Shown here piece after piece: positions 1-11,500 of a stretch of 48,377 bases of DNA. The position numbers and the translations under genes are program-made. The notes under the pieces were generated by a model. That model worked only from the letters and a program-made list of their open reading frames with translations, ran no database searches and had not been told where the DNA came from. How positions within the stretch are numbered: the first letter of the stretch is position 1; every line of letters begins with the position of its first letter. The stretch lies in NCBI GenBank assembly GCA_964617665.1, contig CAZUAH010000035.1, forward strand, positions 1-48,377. Reading direction: 5' to 3'. The DNA is from JADHUC01 sp964617665. Lineage in GTDB: Bacteria > Planctomycetota > Planctomycetia > Pirellulales > Pirellulaceae.

Positions 1-1
1 G

Positions 2-2887
2 GCCGTGCGGCGTATCGGCCCCTCACTCCCTTACACCGACGGTCTGGTCAACCTGCTGATCGTCGAAAGCTCGGAGGAGGTGAGTTTCGACGAACAGATC
101 CGCGTTCTCGCGCCGCGAGGCGTCGTCTACACGCAGAACGCCGAAGGCTGGACGCGCCGCGAAAAGCCCGTTCCCGATGATATCGACCAGTGGACACATT
201 ACCTGCACGACGCATCGAACAACGCGGTGGGGGCGGACGATCGCGTCGGTCCTCCAAAGTATCACCAGTGGATCGCCGGCCCGCGTTGGGCGCGAAGTCA
301 CGATCATCTTTCGACAACCAGCGCCGTCGTCTCGTCCGGCGGGAGGATCTTCTACATTATCGACGAAGGTCTGACTGCGTCGGTCGCTCTTCTGCCGCGA
401 TGGAAGCTGATCGCCCGCGACGCGCACAGCGGCGTCCTGCTCTGGAAGCGGCCGATCGAGCTATGGGAGGGTCACCTGCGAGATTTCCGCAGCGGGCCGA
501 GCGACTTGGCGCGAAGGCTGGTCGCCGTCGGTGATCGAGTCTACGTGACGCTCGGTTACGGCGAGCCGATCAGTGTGCTGGATGCCCGGACGGGTGAAAG
601 CCTGGAAACCTACGAATCGACTCGCGGCACGCTCGAAATGATCGTCGAAGACGGCACGCTTTACGCGGTGGTAGGCGATCGCGTGCCCGAAACGATCGAT
701 ACGAAAGAACACATAAAAGACCGCGAAGGCATATGGCATTGGTGGCCAATCTACGACATCGATATGCCCGAGCGACATATCGCAGCGATCGACACGACGA
801 CCGGCAAAACGCTTTGGACCAAAAAGGACGATCAGGCCGCCGAGATTCTACCCGCCACGATCGCGTCGGTCGGCAGTTCGGTCTATTTTCAGAACTACGA
901 TGAGCTGATCAAGCTCGACGCGAAGACCGGCGCGGTGCAGTGGCAGGTCAAGCGCCCCGTCAGCCGGCAGCGGCCGGCCTGGTCGACCCCGACGGTTGTT
1001 GTCCATGGCGATGTCGTCATCTCGGCCGATCGCAGCGAAACAGCCAAGGCCCCACGGACGCAGCCCTCGGACAAGCCGAAACAATGGGTCATTAATTCGC
1101 AAGGCGGTATCGCGCCGCCGGGCCGAATGATCGCGTTCTCGACCGAAACGGGGGAAGAACTCTGGGAGTCGCCCTGTAAGGAATGCTACAACGCTCCGGT
1201 CGATATCTTGATCGCCGATGGGTTGGTCTGGTCGGGCAATCTGGTCGGCGCCCGCGAGCCGGGAATCATCCAGGGGCTCGATCTACACACAGGGGAAGTG
1301 CGGCGAACCCGCACGGCCGATCAGAAGCACTTCCGGATCATCATGGGCCACCACCGCTGTTACCGCAACAAAGCGACGGCGAAATACTTGGTTTTGGGCC
1401 GCGACGGCGTTGAGCTGATCGACATTAAGACGGGCCAGGGATACGGTCATAATTGGACGCGCGGGGCGTGCCAGTACGGCGTGATGCCCTGCAACGGGCT
1501 GATATATGTTCCGCCGCACAGTTGCGCGTGCCATGTCGAAACGAAACTAAACAGTTTCCTGGCACTAGCCGCGTCTCGTGAGACACCGGAGCAGTCGCCG
1601 CGATTTGTCAGAGGTTCCGCCTACGGTGTAACTGCCGACGGTGGCTCGACCGATGCAACCGATTGGCCGACTTACCGGCACGATGCCGGGCGAACCGGCT
1701 GCGCATCGACTGAATTGCCCGCAAAGCTGACGCAGGCCTGGTCGACCGAGCTTCCCGACACGGCCGTTCGAAGCGCCGTGGTCGCCGCCGGGCGGGTTTT
1801 CGTCGCCGGCCGCGATTCGCATGCCATCTACGCCCTTGACGCTTCAACGGGGGAAATCCTGTGGCACTTTACGGCCGACGGGCCAATCGATTCACCGCCA
1901 ACGATCCACGATGGCGCGGCGATCTTCGGCTGCTCGGACGGCTGGATCTACGCCGTCCGCGTAACCGACGGGGCGCTCGCGTGGCGGTTTCGCGCGGCAC
2001 CGTCCGACAGGCGGATCGTCGTTTACGGTCGGATCGAATCGCCCTCGCCGGTTCACGGCAGTGTGCTCGTTCGTGATGGAATCGTGTACGCGGTTTCGGG
2101 ACGAACGTCGCACCTCGACGGCGGCATGAACCTGCTGAAGATCGAGGCGTCGACCGGGAAGCTCATCCTGGAAAAACCGATCCCGGCCGGTTTGGCCGAT
2201 GTTCTGTTGGCCCAGGGCGACAACCTCTTCCTACGGCACAAACGAATGAACTTGGAAGGCGAGCCGCTGCCAGCCAACATTCCGCACCTCTACAGCCCGG
2301 CGGGCCTGCTTGACGACGACTGGTGGCATCGCACGTATTGGCAGGTCGGCACGCGAATGGGAAGCGGCTGGGGCTCTTGGCCGAACACAGGCACGACCGC
2401 ACCGGCCGGTCGGATCATCGTCCACGAAGGCGAAACGATCTACGGGTTCCGGCGCAGTCGTTATCATCGTGACGGCAGTCACGTCGGCATGGGCCCGATG
2501 CACTACCTGCTCTACGCCCAGAGCTGGCCGAAGAAGCCCGGCGCGGCGGCGACAATCTGGACGACCCGCATTCCGCTGCTGGCCCGCGCGATGGTTCTAG
2601 CCGGCGACAAACTCTTCGTCGCCGGCCCGCCCGACCTGTTCGTGCAAGTCCCGGTCGACGGCAAGCATCCTTACACGTACGCCTCGGATGAAGACCTCGA
2701 AAAGCAGGAAGCCGCGTTCGCCGGTAAGAAGGGCGGTGTCCTGCAAGTGCTGTCGACCGCGGACGGCACGCCGCTGGCGCGGTACGAATTGGATTCGCCG
2801 CCGAACTGGGATTCGATGGTCGCCGCCACCGGCCGACTTTTCCTGACAACGATGAACGGTCGCGTGATTTGCATGAAGGGCGAGTGA
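2..2887 (+). CDS. PQQ-like beta-propeller protein with methyltransferase-like N-terminus (5' partial)
   Basis: The reading frame is open to the first base, so the gene starts upstream of the window; the GTG at 5 need not be its start. The first ~45 visible residues (DGLVNLLIVE, then RVLAPRGVVYTQ) look like the last strands of a class I methyltransferase fold. They are followed by DIDQWTHYLHDASNNAV, a junction I associate with planctomycete methyltransferase-PQQ fusion proteins. The rest is two PQQ/quinoprotein-like propellers. The first covers about residues 60-530, with blades such as VSVLDARTGE and IAAIDTTTGKTLW. The second, about 550-955, opens with DWPTYRHDAGRTG and includes IYALDASTGEILW. 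CKEC and CACH stand in the first propeller. The protein is probably periplasmic or surface-exposed. It may be a degenerate dehydrogenase or a binding propeller; the substrate is unknown. It is convergent with the next gene, with a hairpin between them. Confidence 0.8.
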   Translation, partial: AVRRIGPSLPYTDGLVNLLIVESSEEVSFDEQIRVLAPRGVVYTQNAEGWTRREKPVPDDIDQWTHYLHDASNNAVGADDRVGPPKYHQWIAGPRWARSHDHLSTTSAVVSSGGRIFYIIDEGLTASVALLPRWKLIARDAHSGVLLWKRPIELWEGHLRDFRSGPSDLARRLVAVGDRVYVTLGYGEPISVLDARTGESLETYESTRGTLEMIVEDGTLYAVVGDRVPETIDTKEHIKDREGIWHWWPIYDIDMPERHIAAIDTTTGKTLWTKKDDQAAEILPATIASVGSSVYFQNYDELIKLDAKTGAVQWQVKRPVSRQRPAWSTPTVVVHGDVVISADRSETAKAPRTQPSDKPKQWVINSQGGIAPPGRMIAFSTETGEELWESPCKECYNAPVDILIADGLVWSGNLVGAREPGIIQGLDLHTGEVRRTRTADQKHFRIIMGHHRCYRNKATAKYLVLGRDGVELIDIKTGQGYGHNWTRGACQYGVMPCNGLIYVPPHSCACHVETKLNSFLALAASRETPEQSPRFVRGSAYGVTADGGSTDATDWPTYRHDAGRTGCASTELPAKLTQAWSTELPDTAVRSAVVAAGRVFVAGRDSHAIYALDASTGEILWHFTADGPIDSPPTIHDGAAIFGCSDGWIYAVRVTDGALAWRFRAAPSDRRIVVYGRIESPSPVHGSVLVRDGIVYAVSGRTSHLDGGMNLLKIEASTGKLILEKPIPAGLADVLLAQGDNLFLRHKRMNLEGEPLPANIPHLYSPAGLLDDDWWHRTYWQVGTRMGSGWGSWPNTGTTAPAGRIIVHEGETIYGFRRSRYHRDGSHVGMGPMHYLLYAQSWPKKPGAAATIWTTRIPLLARAMVLAGDKLFVAGPPDLFVQVPVDGKHPYTYASDEDLEKQEAAFAGKKGGVLQVLSTADGTPLARYELDSPPNWDSMVAATGRLFLTTMNGRVICMKGE

Positions 2888-2932
2888 ACGGTGCACACTT
2901 TCACTCACTTGTCGCCACCCGACCAATTGCCG

Positions 2933-2963
2933 CCTGTGTAAGTGGCGTGCCAAGTGACACAGG
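2933..2963. terminator. Hairpin between convergent genes
   Basis: CCTGTGT (2933-2939) pairs perfectly with ACACAGG (2957-2963). The loop holds a smaller TGGC-GT-GCCA stem. It lies 46 bases after the stop at 2887 and 38 bases before the end of the opposite-strand gene, a suitable place for a bidirectional terminator. No T-run follows, so an intrinsic terminator is only a possibility. Confidence 0.35.
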
Positions 2964-3000
2964 GCTAAACGTCCGGGGTCTGGGGCCGCGGTATCGAGCA

Positions 3001-4221
3001 TCATGGGTCTGGATGCTGTTGCTCGAAAGCCTCCAACTCCTTTTGTTGTGAGTCGTTTAGTTCTTGTGCTCTCAACCAGCGATAGCTTCTGCGTACGACG
3101 AGCGCATTGTTGGCTTCAAGCTGCAGCATCGCTCCGCGGATGGCTTCCTCGGAAGTCACGTTTTCCCGCTCCAGCAGGCTCAAGAGCAAGTGGACCTCGT
3201 AGTAGCTGTCCGCTCGCCCGAGCCAACCGCTGAGCCGATCAAGACAGCCCGAGGGTGGTTTTTGAGTCGTCTTCCTCAAAGCGTCAAGGAACTTGACTCT
3301 CTTGAGTGAGTTTGCCACCAAGCACTCATCTTCACTGCAGCAAAAGAAGTGATCCACGCTTGTTTCGATTGATGCCTTTACCAGGTATCGGAACGCCGAA
3401 TCAGCCAATCTCTCGTCATCATGCCGTATGACGTGCATGACTGCGGCTGTGGATTCCGCATCAAACAAGTTTTGCGTTCGCAGTTGGTCTACTGCAAAGA
3501 CGACATACTTGTGTTGACCGCTACGCAAATACCGGATGAAGTCCTGTTTGTCACTTGCACCAATGGTCATGTCGCGAATCACATTCACGACCTCACCATG
3601 ACTCCAGTGCCAAAGCGTGAGACACGTGTACGCCGCGCCTACAACAACCACTTTCCGCTTTGACAACACGGTCGCTCCCGAGATCCCGTCGACATCCTCG
3701 GCGCCTCCGGGAGAACCTTTGGGCGTTGTGATCTCATCCAACTTGAAAGACTGCAGTTGTGAGTACGGGTCGGAAAGAATCTGATGCAACTTCTGGTGGT
3801 CAGCGCGTGAGAATGGCTTGTGCCCCAGTTTGGTCAAGTTGCCACCCGATGGCAGTTCGTATCGGCTGTAACTGCCCAACGGGTCGAAATAGACGCGAAC
3901 TGTCACGATGTCACATTTCGCGTCCGCACAAACGACTGAATCGACATCCATGAAGTACTCAGTTGGATCACCTTTCGAATCGTGGACTTGAACCACCCTG
4001 CACGGCGTCACTCCCGTATCGCCCGGTCCTTCGAGATCGACGCGGCGAGAAATGCCCTTGCCAGCGTCAGAAGCGTCGGCGTGGATAGCCGTCGCCACTG
4101 CGCACAGAATGCCAGACAAGACAACCAAACGGATGCCAATCGCAGAAAAACGCGTGGCAAGAACGTCGTTGCCACCGTGACGGTCAATCCAATTCCGTCT
4201 TTCTTTCGCCATCTTCGCCAT
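3001..4221 (-). CDS. Secreted protein with FMN-binding-like domain
   Basis: This 406-residue protein starts at ATG 4221, with GAGGA four bases upstream; a TTG one codon earlier is less likely. Residues ~20-50 hold a basic stretch and then a hydrophobic segment (LVVLSGILCAVATAIHA), giving a signal peptide or anchor. Residues ~70-215 resemble the FMN-binding-like domain of redox proteins. The key sign is DGISGATV, close to the SGAT(T/S) motif where NqrC/RnfG-type domains attach FMN. It is followed by VVVGAAYTCLTLWHWSHGEV, a pattern I associate with uncharacterised planctomycete and Bacteroidetes proteins. The threonine usual for FMN attachment is replaced by V-L-S here, so flavinylation is doubtful. 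The C-terminal half is helical and not recognised. The neighbouring DUF4838 pseudogene on the same strand suggests a decaying locus. Confidence 0.6.
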   Translation of the reverse strand: MAKMAKERRNWIDRHGGNDVLATRFSAIGIRLVVLSGILCAVATAIHADASDAGKGISRRVDLEGPGDTGVTPCRVVQVHDSKGDPTEYFMDVDSVVCADAKCDIVTVRVYFDPLGSYSRYELPSGGNLTKLGHKPFSRADHQKLHQILSDPYSQLQSFKLDEITTPKGSPGGAEDVDGISGATVLSKRKVVVVGAAYTCLTLWHWSHGEVVNVIRDMTIGASDKQDFIRYLRSGQHKYVVFAVDQLRTQNLFDAESTAAVMHVIRHDDERLADSAFRYLVKASIETSVDHFFCCSEDECLVANSLKRVKFLDALRKTTQKPPSGCLDRLSGWLGRADSYYEVHLLLSLLERENVTSEEAIRGAMLQLEANNALVVRRSYRWLRAQELNDSQQKELEAFEQQHPDP

Positions 4222-4401
4222 CAATTCCTCGACCCGATGTTTTCAGTTGGACGCCGCTCGGATACACCCCGCGCAACCATTCGCCGGCATTGGTGGCGGT
4301 AAGGAAGCCGTCCGCCGATCAATTCGTCCGTCACGTTTGGTGATGTGCCGAACGTAAATTCACGCTGTTATTGGCTGCGCAAACGCCATTGTACCACGAG
4401 G

Positions 4402-5107
4402 TCACCGGAGGCGAAGGTAACTACTCGACGCCGCCGGACGCCACGAGTTCAACTGCCTTCCCTGCAGAAAGTGTGGACCGCCCATACGCATCCGCCGCTG
4501 CCAGATCTTGAACTCGCCGGCATACCCAGCCGCCCAGCGGGTTGGAAAGGACGGGCCCTGCGTGGTGACCTGCGTCTTGACCCGAACGGTTCTTGCCTCA
4601 GGAATCACCCGGCCGAAGTCACCCGGCATGAACCAGCGCACGCCCAATTGTTCGAGCAACTCATAGCACCCGAAAAGACTCCCCTCGTGGGAAAGACCGC
4701 GAACGAAAATACTCTTGCTATCCGCCTTGAGCGTGAAGGCGGCCTTGTCCGTGCTGACCTACTTCGTGATCACATCGAGTCGCGCATCGGCCGCCTGATC
4801 GAGATAGGTCGGCACCCGACCGGCCAAATCGTCGCCCTTGGCACTGATATCGAGCCTTGCCCCGCTCATCTTTTCGATGTACTCGATCGACTCCAGGGGA
4901 GCATACTTCACATCGGCGATGGGATCCTGCAAAGCGCGTCTGCGTCGCTTGGTCTCAGGCGTTTCCCAAGCCATAGCTTCAGGCGTAATCACAATCACAG
5001 CGACCGCCTTGCCATCCCTGACCAACTCCACCGCCTGAGACACGGACCCGAGAAGAAAAGCGATAATCACGGCACCTAGAAGTCCGCATCGACCATTTCT
5101 ATCCTAC
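4402..5107 (-). pseudogene. DUF4838 (glycoside-hydrolase-like) remnant
   Basis: Read on the minus strand, the frame shows a signal-peptide-like stretch (AVIIAFLLGSVSQA), then ELVRDGKAVAVIVI and YIEKMSGARLDI. After an in-frame TAG (4759-4761) it continues without frame change into YELLEQLGVRWFMPGDFGRVIPEA, then WQRRMRMGGPHF, ending at TGA 4402-4404. Order and wording match the N-terminal part of DUF4838 proteins, which are carbohydrate-active-enzyme-like and several hundred residues longer. No ATG or other convincing start lies in frame before the upstream stop at about 5107. The gene has therefore lost its start, gained a nonsense codon and lost its catalytic C-terminus. A single sequencing error could explain the TAG but not the truncation. 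Confidence 0.7.
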
Positions 5108-5525
5108 ATGAGACGATTCCTATCTCGGCGTAAACTTCGCGAAAATGTGAAACCCAAATCCCGCCGCCGGCGCTGTAGGCAATACCAGGCAGTGTTCTAG
5201 TCTATGTGGTCTCAAAGAGAAAGCTGATACGGGGCTTTCCGCAGTTGTTGCCACCAACACTACGTCCGCTAGCGAATACCGTTCGGGTAGTCCGGTTGAC
5301 GGCGCCATCCCGCGAAGTCCACGAGGCGAGCGTCCCGGCAACTGCTGGCGCGAAACGATCACCGTGCATCAACGGCGTCTCGCCGTTGATCAAGATGCCG
5401 GTAGTTGACAACGCATCCGAGCATGCTGATACTCGCGAATGTTCTTTTCTAAGGCCCCGAACAGCGGGTCGCTCACTCTGCTGACGACGCCGTCCCTCGC
5501 GAATCCTTTTTAGCTGGAGGTTGCC
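5108..5525. other. Intergenic region upstream of the WD40 gene
   Basis: A 418-base gap between the DUF4838 remnant and the large WD40 gene. Short open frames occur on both strands (for example 5202-5411 minus), but none has a recognisable domain or ribosome site. The only features I can support are a sigma-70-like promoter at 5405-5433 and the GGAGG ribosome site before 5526. Confidence 0.5.
5405..5433 (+). promoter_or_regulatory. Candidate sigma-70 promoter for the WD40 gene
   Basis: A perfect -35 hexamer TTGACA (5405-5410) is followed after 17 bases by GATACT (5428-5433), four of six matches to TATAAT. This leaves an untranslated leader of roughly 85 bases before the ATG at 5526. Planctomycete promoter consensus is poorly known, so this is a sequence match only. 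Confidence 0.4.
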
Positions 5526-8500
5526 ATGCTACATCGGCCCCGGACAGTCGTGCTCGACGTGGTCGTATTCTCTCTCCTGGCGCTAACCTCTGCTGCCGCG
5601 GCGGCCCAAGACCCGCCTGTGGCACAGAGCGACGGAGTGTCCGTCTCCCCCAGACTCTTGGCGAAGGGCAGCAACTCCAGTTGGTCGCCCGATGGCAATC
5701 AGCTTGTGTTTAGCGAACGTACTAACGGCGGGGGTCTGAAGCTGCTGGACATAAGGACGGGACAAGTCGCCCAGCTGCTGCCGGAGGGCAAGGACCCGGC
5801 GTGGTCCCCCGAGGATGCGAGCTTGATCGCCTACGTCGACGGGAAACCGGAAGAGATTTGGCTGACGGATCCCTTGGGGCGGAACAAGAGAAAGCTGACC
5901 GAGGGCGGTTATCCTGGCTGGGCGGCGGATGGAAAGACGCTCTACTTCCATTCCCGCGCTCAGCGCAAGGTGATGGCAATTCGCACGGACGTTGCCGGCG
6001 CTAAGCCGACGGAAGTCCTCAGTACGACCTGGATGTATCCTGCGGTATCGCCTGACGGAAAAATGGCGGCCGTTCGCGTTCGGTACCAGATGCTGATCGT
6101 GGACTGCAAAACGGGAAAAACCGTGCTGACGCGGCAACTCCCCACTACGACGAGAGGCTTCCTTCCCGCGTGGTCGCCTGACGGAAAGATGTTGGGGTAT
6201 GGGGGCTACGGGGAATCCATGGGATTCTGGATTGTGGACGTTCAAACGGGCAAGGCGTTCCAGCCTCCGTCACGCGGGTTCACACGTCCCGCTTGGTCGC
6301 CTGACGGGACCAAGCTCTCCTTTGACCTTCGGAGCGGCGAGACAGAGATTTGGTGGATGGAGACGAAGGGTTTGGCGTCGTTAAGCCAAGCATCGCCTGG
6401 CGGAGCCCCGCGGGCAACTCAGCCGCTTCCGTCATCGATGACCGTTCCAGCCAAGCCGTCCGTGCCACCCGCCGCGTCAAAACACAAGCCCGTTTCCGTC
6501 GAGATGACAAGCCGCCTTTCGCTGAAAGGACACACCAGCCGCGTACAGTCGCTGGCGTTTTCTCCGGATGGAAAAACACTGGCTTCCGGCAGCCGCGATC
6601 GGACGCTTCGGCTGTGGGCCGTCGCAACGGGCACGCTGCACAAGACCCTGTCAGCTGGTGCAGGCCGCGTCCAGGCGGTCGTCTTCTCGCGCGACGGAAA
6701 GAGCGTCGTGTCAGGCGGCAGCGACGGCAAAATCACGGTGTGGGATGCGGAATCAGGAGAGACCCGGCAGACGCTGGCGGGCTCGGCCGATTCCGTGACG
6801 TGCCTGGCCTTTTCACCCCAGGGCAGCATCTTGGCTTCCGGCGGCGAGGATGGAATGATTCGAGTCTGGGATATGGCGACGGGCAAAGAGAAGCGGGCTC
6901 TTTCGGCGCACGCCTACGGCGTCACATCCGTGGTCTTCGCGCCCGACGGAAAGACGTTTGCGTCCGGTGGCGAGGAGGCCGAAATCAAGCTCTGGGACGC
7001 CACAACCTGGGAGACGCGAGCGACGTTGACCGGTCACGACGGCGGCGTGACGAGCGTTGCGTTTTCGCCCGATGGAAAGTCCCTGGCCTCCAGCAGCAAC
7101 GATGGAAAAATCAAATTCTGGGATACAGCCACGTCCAAGCCACTCGTCACGTTGGCAGGACATTCGCTCAGCGTGACCTCTATCAAACTCTCGCCCCGCG
7201 GGAACATTCTCCTGTCGGTCGGCAAGGACCGCACGGTCAAGCTTTGGGATGCGGGGGCCGGCAAACTGCTGAAGTCGCTGGATGGGCACACGGGGTGGAT
7301 CAACAGTATCGCCTTGTCAGCCGATGCCAAGACGGTCGCCACAGGCAGTTCCGATATGACCATTCGGCTCTGGAATCTGGCGATTTCGGAGCCGGTCGTC
7401 AAGGACCCGTCTCCGAAGGCGGCCGAACCCACAACGGGGAAACCGGCACCTGTGAAACCAGCACCTGTGAAACCAACACCGCCGGAACCAGCACCCCCGA
7501 AGCCGGCGCCGCCTGAAACGGCCGCCCGTAAGAACTTCGCGCTTTCCTTCAATGGACGCGACAATCACGTATCGATTTCCGGTCTGCGGTACGATGGAAG
7601 CCATCCTCTTACACTGGAAGCCTACGTGACGCCGCTTTCGGAGAACCCGGACGACCTGCCCGGCGTTCCGCATCTGCTGGGCACATCCAATTCTGTCGTA
7701 TCGGATATGCAGAGTGGCGGCGTAAATCTGCGGGTGACCAACCGGGCGTTCCAAATCGAAGTCGCCGGAAGCGGCGGCTACCTGACGGCGGGTGCACAGC
7801 GATCGCCAGTCTCCCAGGCACGCATGCATGTGGCGGGTGTCTTCGACGGGACCGTCATGCGTCTGTTCGTCGACGGAGTCAAGGCGGAAGAAGTCCCTTT
7901 CTCAGGCACCTTCGTTCGTTCTCGATACGGGTTTGTGATCGGGGCCAATCCTGCCACCAGTAGCCGCGTTGAATCGTTCTTTCGGGGCGTGATCGACGAG
8001 GTGAGGATTTCGCGCATCGCGCGATACACGCAAGATTTCCGTCCCTCCGACTATCTGAATGCCGACGAAGATACGTTGGCCTTGTACCACTTTGACGAAG
8101 GCGAAGGCACATCGGTTCAGGACGCATCCGGCAACGGGCTTCACGGCAGCGTTCATGGTGCGCAGTGGATCGCCGCCAATGCCAGCCCGACGAAGACACC
8201 ATCCACCCCGGTTGCCTCGAACTGCTCAGCCGTCCTGCGAGCACATGACGGCCGTGTCAATGGTGTCGCCTTCTCACCGGACGGAAAAACGCTGGTATCG
8301 GCTGGCGAAGACTGTGTGTTGCGTCTCTGGGATGTGGCGACCGGCCGAGTCCGGGAGTCCTTGTCCGGTCACGCGAATGCTGTCTGCCGAACGGTCTATT
8401 CGCCGGACGGCAAGTGGGTGGCTTCCGCCGGTTATGATCGCATGATCATGCTGTGGGAGGTGGAGACGGGCCGATTGCAGAAGACGATTCGAGGACACAC

Positions 8501-11500
8501 CGACACGATATGGTCCCTGGCCTTTTCACCGGACTCGACGATGCTGGCCTCGGGCAGTGCAGATCGCAGCATACGTTTGTGGGACGTTCCTACCGGGCGG
8601 CATCGGCAGACGCTCCAGGGACACAGATCTGGCGTTGGCGCGATCGACTTCACGCCCAATGGAAAGACCATCGCCTCGGCTGCTTTTGATCGCACGATCC
8701 GATTGTGGGACGTGCAGACCGGCGAGACTCGGGCCACGCTGAGTGGGCATACGACGTCAGTTCATGCCTTGGACATTTCTCCGGACGGTGCGATGATCGC
8801 TTCCGGGGACAATGTCGGCGTGGTCAAGCTGTGGGATCTGAAAAGCGGTAACGAACAACTGTCCGTGGTCGCGCACCCGGGCATGATCTGCTTTCTGTCC
8901 TTTTCGCCCGACGGCCAGACGATCGCCATCGGCGGCAGCAAGCGGCTGGCGAAGGTGCTGGACGCGGCCTCGGGGCAATGCCTGACGACCGTCGATGGCC
9001 ATTGGGAGCGTGTCTCGTGCGTGCGGTTTGCCCCCGACGGGAAAAGCCTCGCGACGGCCAGCCACGACCGCACGGTCCAATTGTGGGCGCTGCCGGTCTC
9101 GGCGAAACCGACTTCGGAAAGCGGCCCGGGGTCCGTCACGGCCGGGCGAACGCACCTGACCAAACGCGGCTCCGACACGGCGACAGGGCCCTTTCAGGAC
9201 TACCCGCTGGTGCCGACTACTCATAAGGTTCAACCGAGCAGCATCCTGAACGTAGCGTTATCGCCCGATGGGAAGACCATCGCCGCGGTGGGCGACGATG
9301 GGGTTGTCCAGTTGCTGGACGCACAGACCGGGCAACGCCGTGCGGAATGGGGAGGCCACAACTCGCGGATCTGGAGCGTGGCCTACACGCCCGATGGAAG
9401 AACGTTGGTTACGGGCAGTGACGACAAGTCGATCATTCTGTGGGACGTGGCGACGGGCAAGCCGCGTGCCAGGCTGCTGGGGCATACGACCCGAGTACGC
9501 GTGATTGCCTTGTCACCCGACGGCGCCAAGGTGGCATCTGCGGGGGAAGACGGGGTGATCCGGATTTGGAACACCGAGAGCGGAATCAATTTGGCCGTGT
9601 TGACCGGGGGGCATTCGACGCGCGTCACGAGCCTTGCCTTTGCCCCCGACGGCCATACGCTCGCCTCGTGCAGCTGGGACAAGAGCATCATGATTTGGGA
9701 TGCGCGTGAGAATCGCTATCTGGCCACATGGAAGGGACACACGGATAAGGTCCGCGGCGTCGCCTTTTCGCCGGACGGCGCGACCCTGGCGTCATGCGCC
9801 GATGACCGGACCGTTCGGCTGTGGGAAGTAGCAACCGGCCAGCAGCGCCGTGTCCTCCGAGGGCACACCGACCAAGTTGCATCGATCAGCTTCTCGCCTA
9901 TTCGAAAGACGCTGGTCTCGACAAGCCAGAACGGCGACATCAAAACCTGGAGCCTCCAGTTGGGCGAGGTGTTGGCGCCGCTTCAAGGGCACTTGGGTAT
10001 CGCCTGGTCCACCGTGTTCTCGTCTGATGGAAAGACGTTGTATTCGTCAGGACAGGACGGTACGGTCCGTTTTTGGAACCTTGACGCGGTCGCCGAAAGG
10101 TCGTCGCCGTACTCGGCCCCGTCGGGCGGCGTCGACACGTTGACGGAGTTCATACAGGCGCTGCAGGAGTTTCGCCCCCAAAGCTATCATGAGTATATCG
10201 AGCACCAGAAACAGTCACCCAAAGCAATCCACATTGCGGCGAAACGCATCCTGGAATTGGAACGGGACAAGTCATCCGCTGCCTATCAGTCAGCTACCCT
10301 GCTAGTGCTGAAACACCGCGTTGACACGTTGACCGACGCCGAGCAGGAACAACAGAAGCAGACCCTGGCGGATGTCACGTCCCACTTGGCCGCACGGGCC
10401 GCGGCGGGGCTGACGCGGGAAGACGCCTCCCTGGCCATGTCCACCGCCGCCGCTTTGGAGTCGAGCGGGAATATCCAGCTCGCGGAAAACGCGTACCGGA
10501 ATCTTGCCGGACTGCTGACCGATGCTTCGGATTTCCATCTCTCGCGTCTGGCAGAGACGTTTGAAGGGGCCGCGCGGCGATGTTCGCTGTTGGGCCAGGA
10601 AGTCCAACTAGCCGGAACCTTGCTGGACGGCACCCCATTGGACTGGAAGGCGTACCGGGGGAACGTCGTCCTAGTTGATTTCTGCGACACCGAGTCGCAA
10701 GCGTGGCGGATGGAGTTGGCGAACGTGAGAAAGAACTACCAGCTGTTCCACGACCGCGGCTTTGACGTGATCCGGATCAGTAGCGACACCGACCGCAACG
10801 CCTCGGAGGCATTCCTGAAGGATGAAGTGCCCGCCTGGGGTGTCACGCTTCATGACCGGGGCGACAAAGGGCGGCAGGGCCGCCAGCCAAATGCGAGCTA
10901 CCGCTCGGTTGACGATGGTCCGCTCCCGTTGGTCGCTGACTCTGTAGAAGACTCAGCGATCCTGGGCATTGGTGGCACAGAGCGGCATCCCCTGGCCCTT
11001 CGGTATGGCGTCACTGCCTATCCAACCTCCTGGTTGGTCGATAAGGCAGGGAAGGTGGTGTCGCTACGAGCCAGCGGCGAGCGGTTGGATAAGAAGCTGG
11101 CCGAACTGCTCGGTCCAGCCCATGCCCCCCAAGGCAAACTCACGCACATCGACCTGCAGCCCTATGCAAACCGGGAATTGGCCCGGAATTGGTTCGGCGC
11201 GGCAGCCAATAGCCTCGCCGAACTGCCAACCGGCCTGCAGACCTTTGCAGGCGTGCCGTTCAGGATTGACGAGAAAGCCATTCAGTTGGGAAACAAAGAA
11301 ACGGACACTGCGCCGGAGCAGGTCGACGGCATCCAGGTGAACCAAGCCGTGGGTAAACTCTACATCCTGCACAGTGCTGAAAGGGCCGCCTGGAGTGTCC
11401 CGGACGGTGCGTTCATCGGACGCTACCAGGTGCGTTACGAGGACCAGTCAATGGAGACAATCTACATTGTCAAGAACCAGGACATAGCCGATTGGTGGGG

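Noticed and set aside
5202..5484. Open frames on both strands upstream of the WD40 gene
   Set aside because: No domain resemblance; the region carries a good promoter for the downstream gene instead.
7440..7515. Short tandem DNA repeats considered as CRISPR-like or minisatellite
   Set aside because: They encode the Pro-rich PAPVK linker in frame and have no spacers.
6350..7516. 388-codon open frame in another plus-strand frame inside the WD40 gene
   Set aside because: Arg/Gly-rich translation with periodic repeats that simply echo the WD40 repeats in the true frame.
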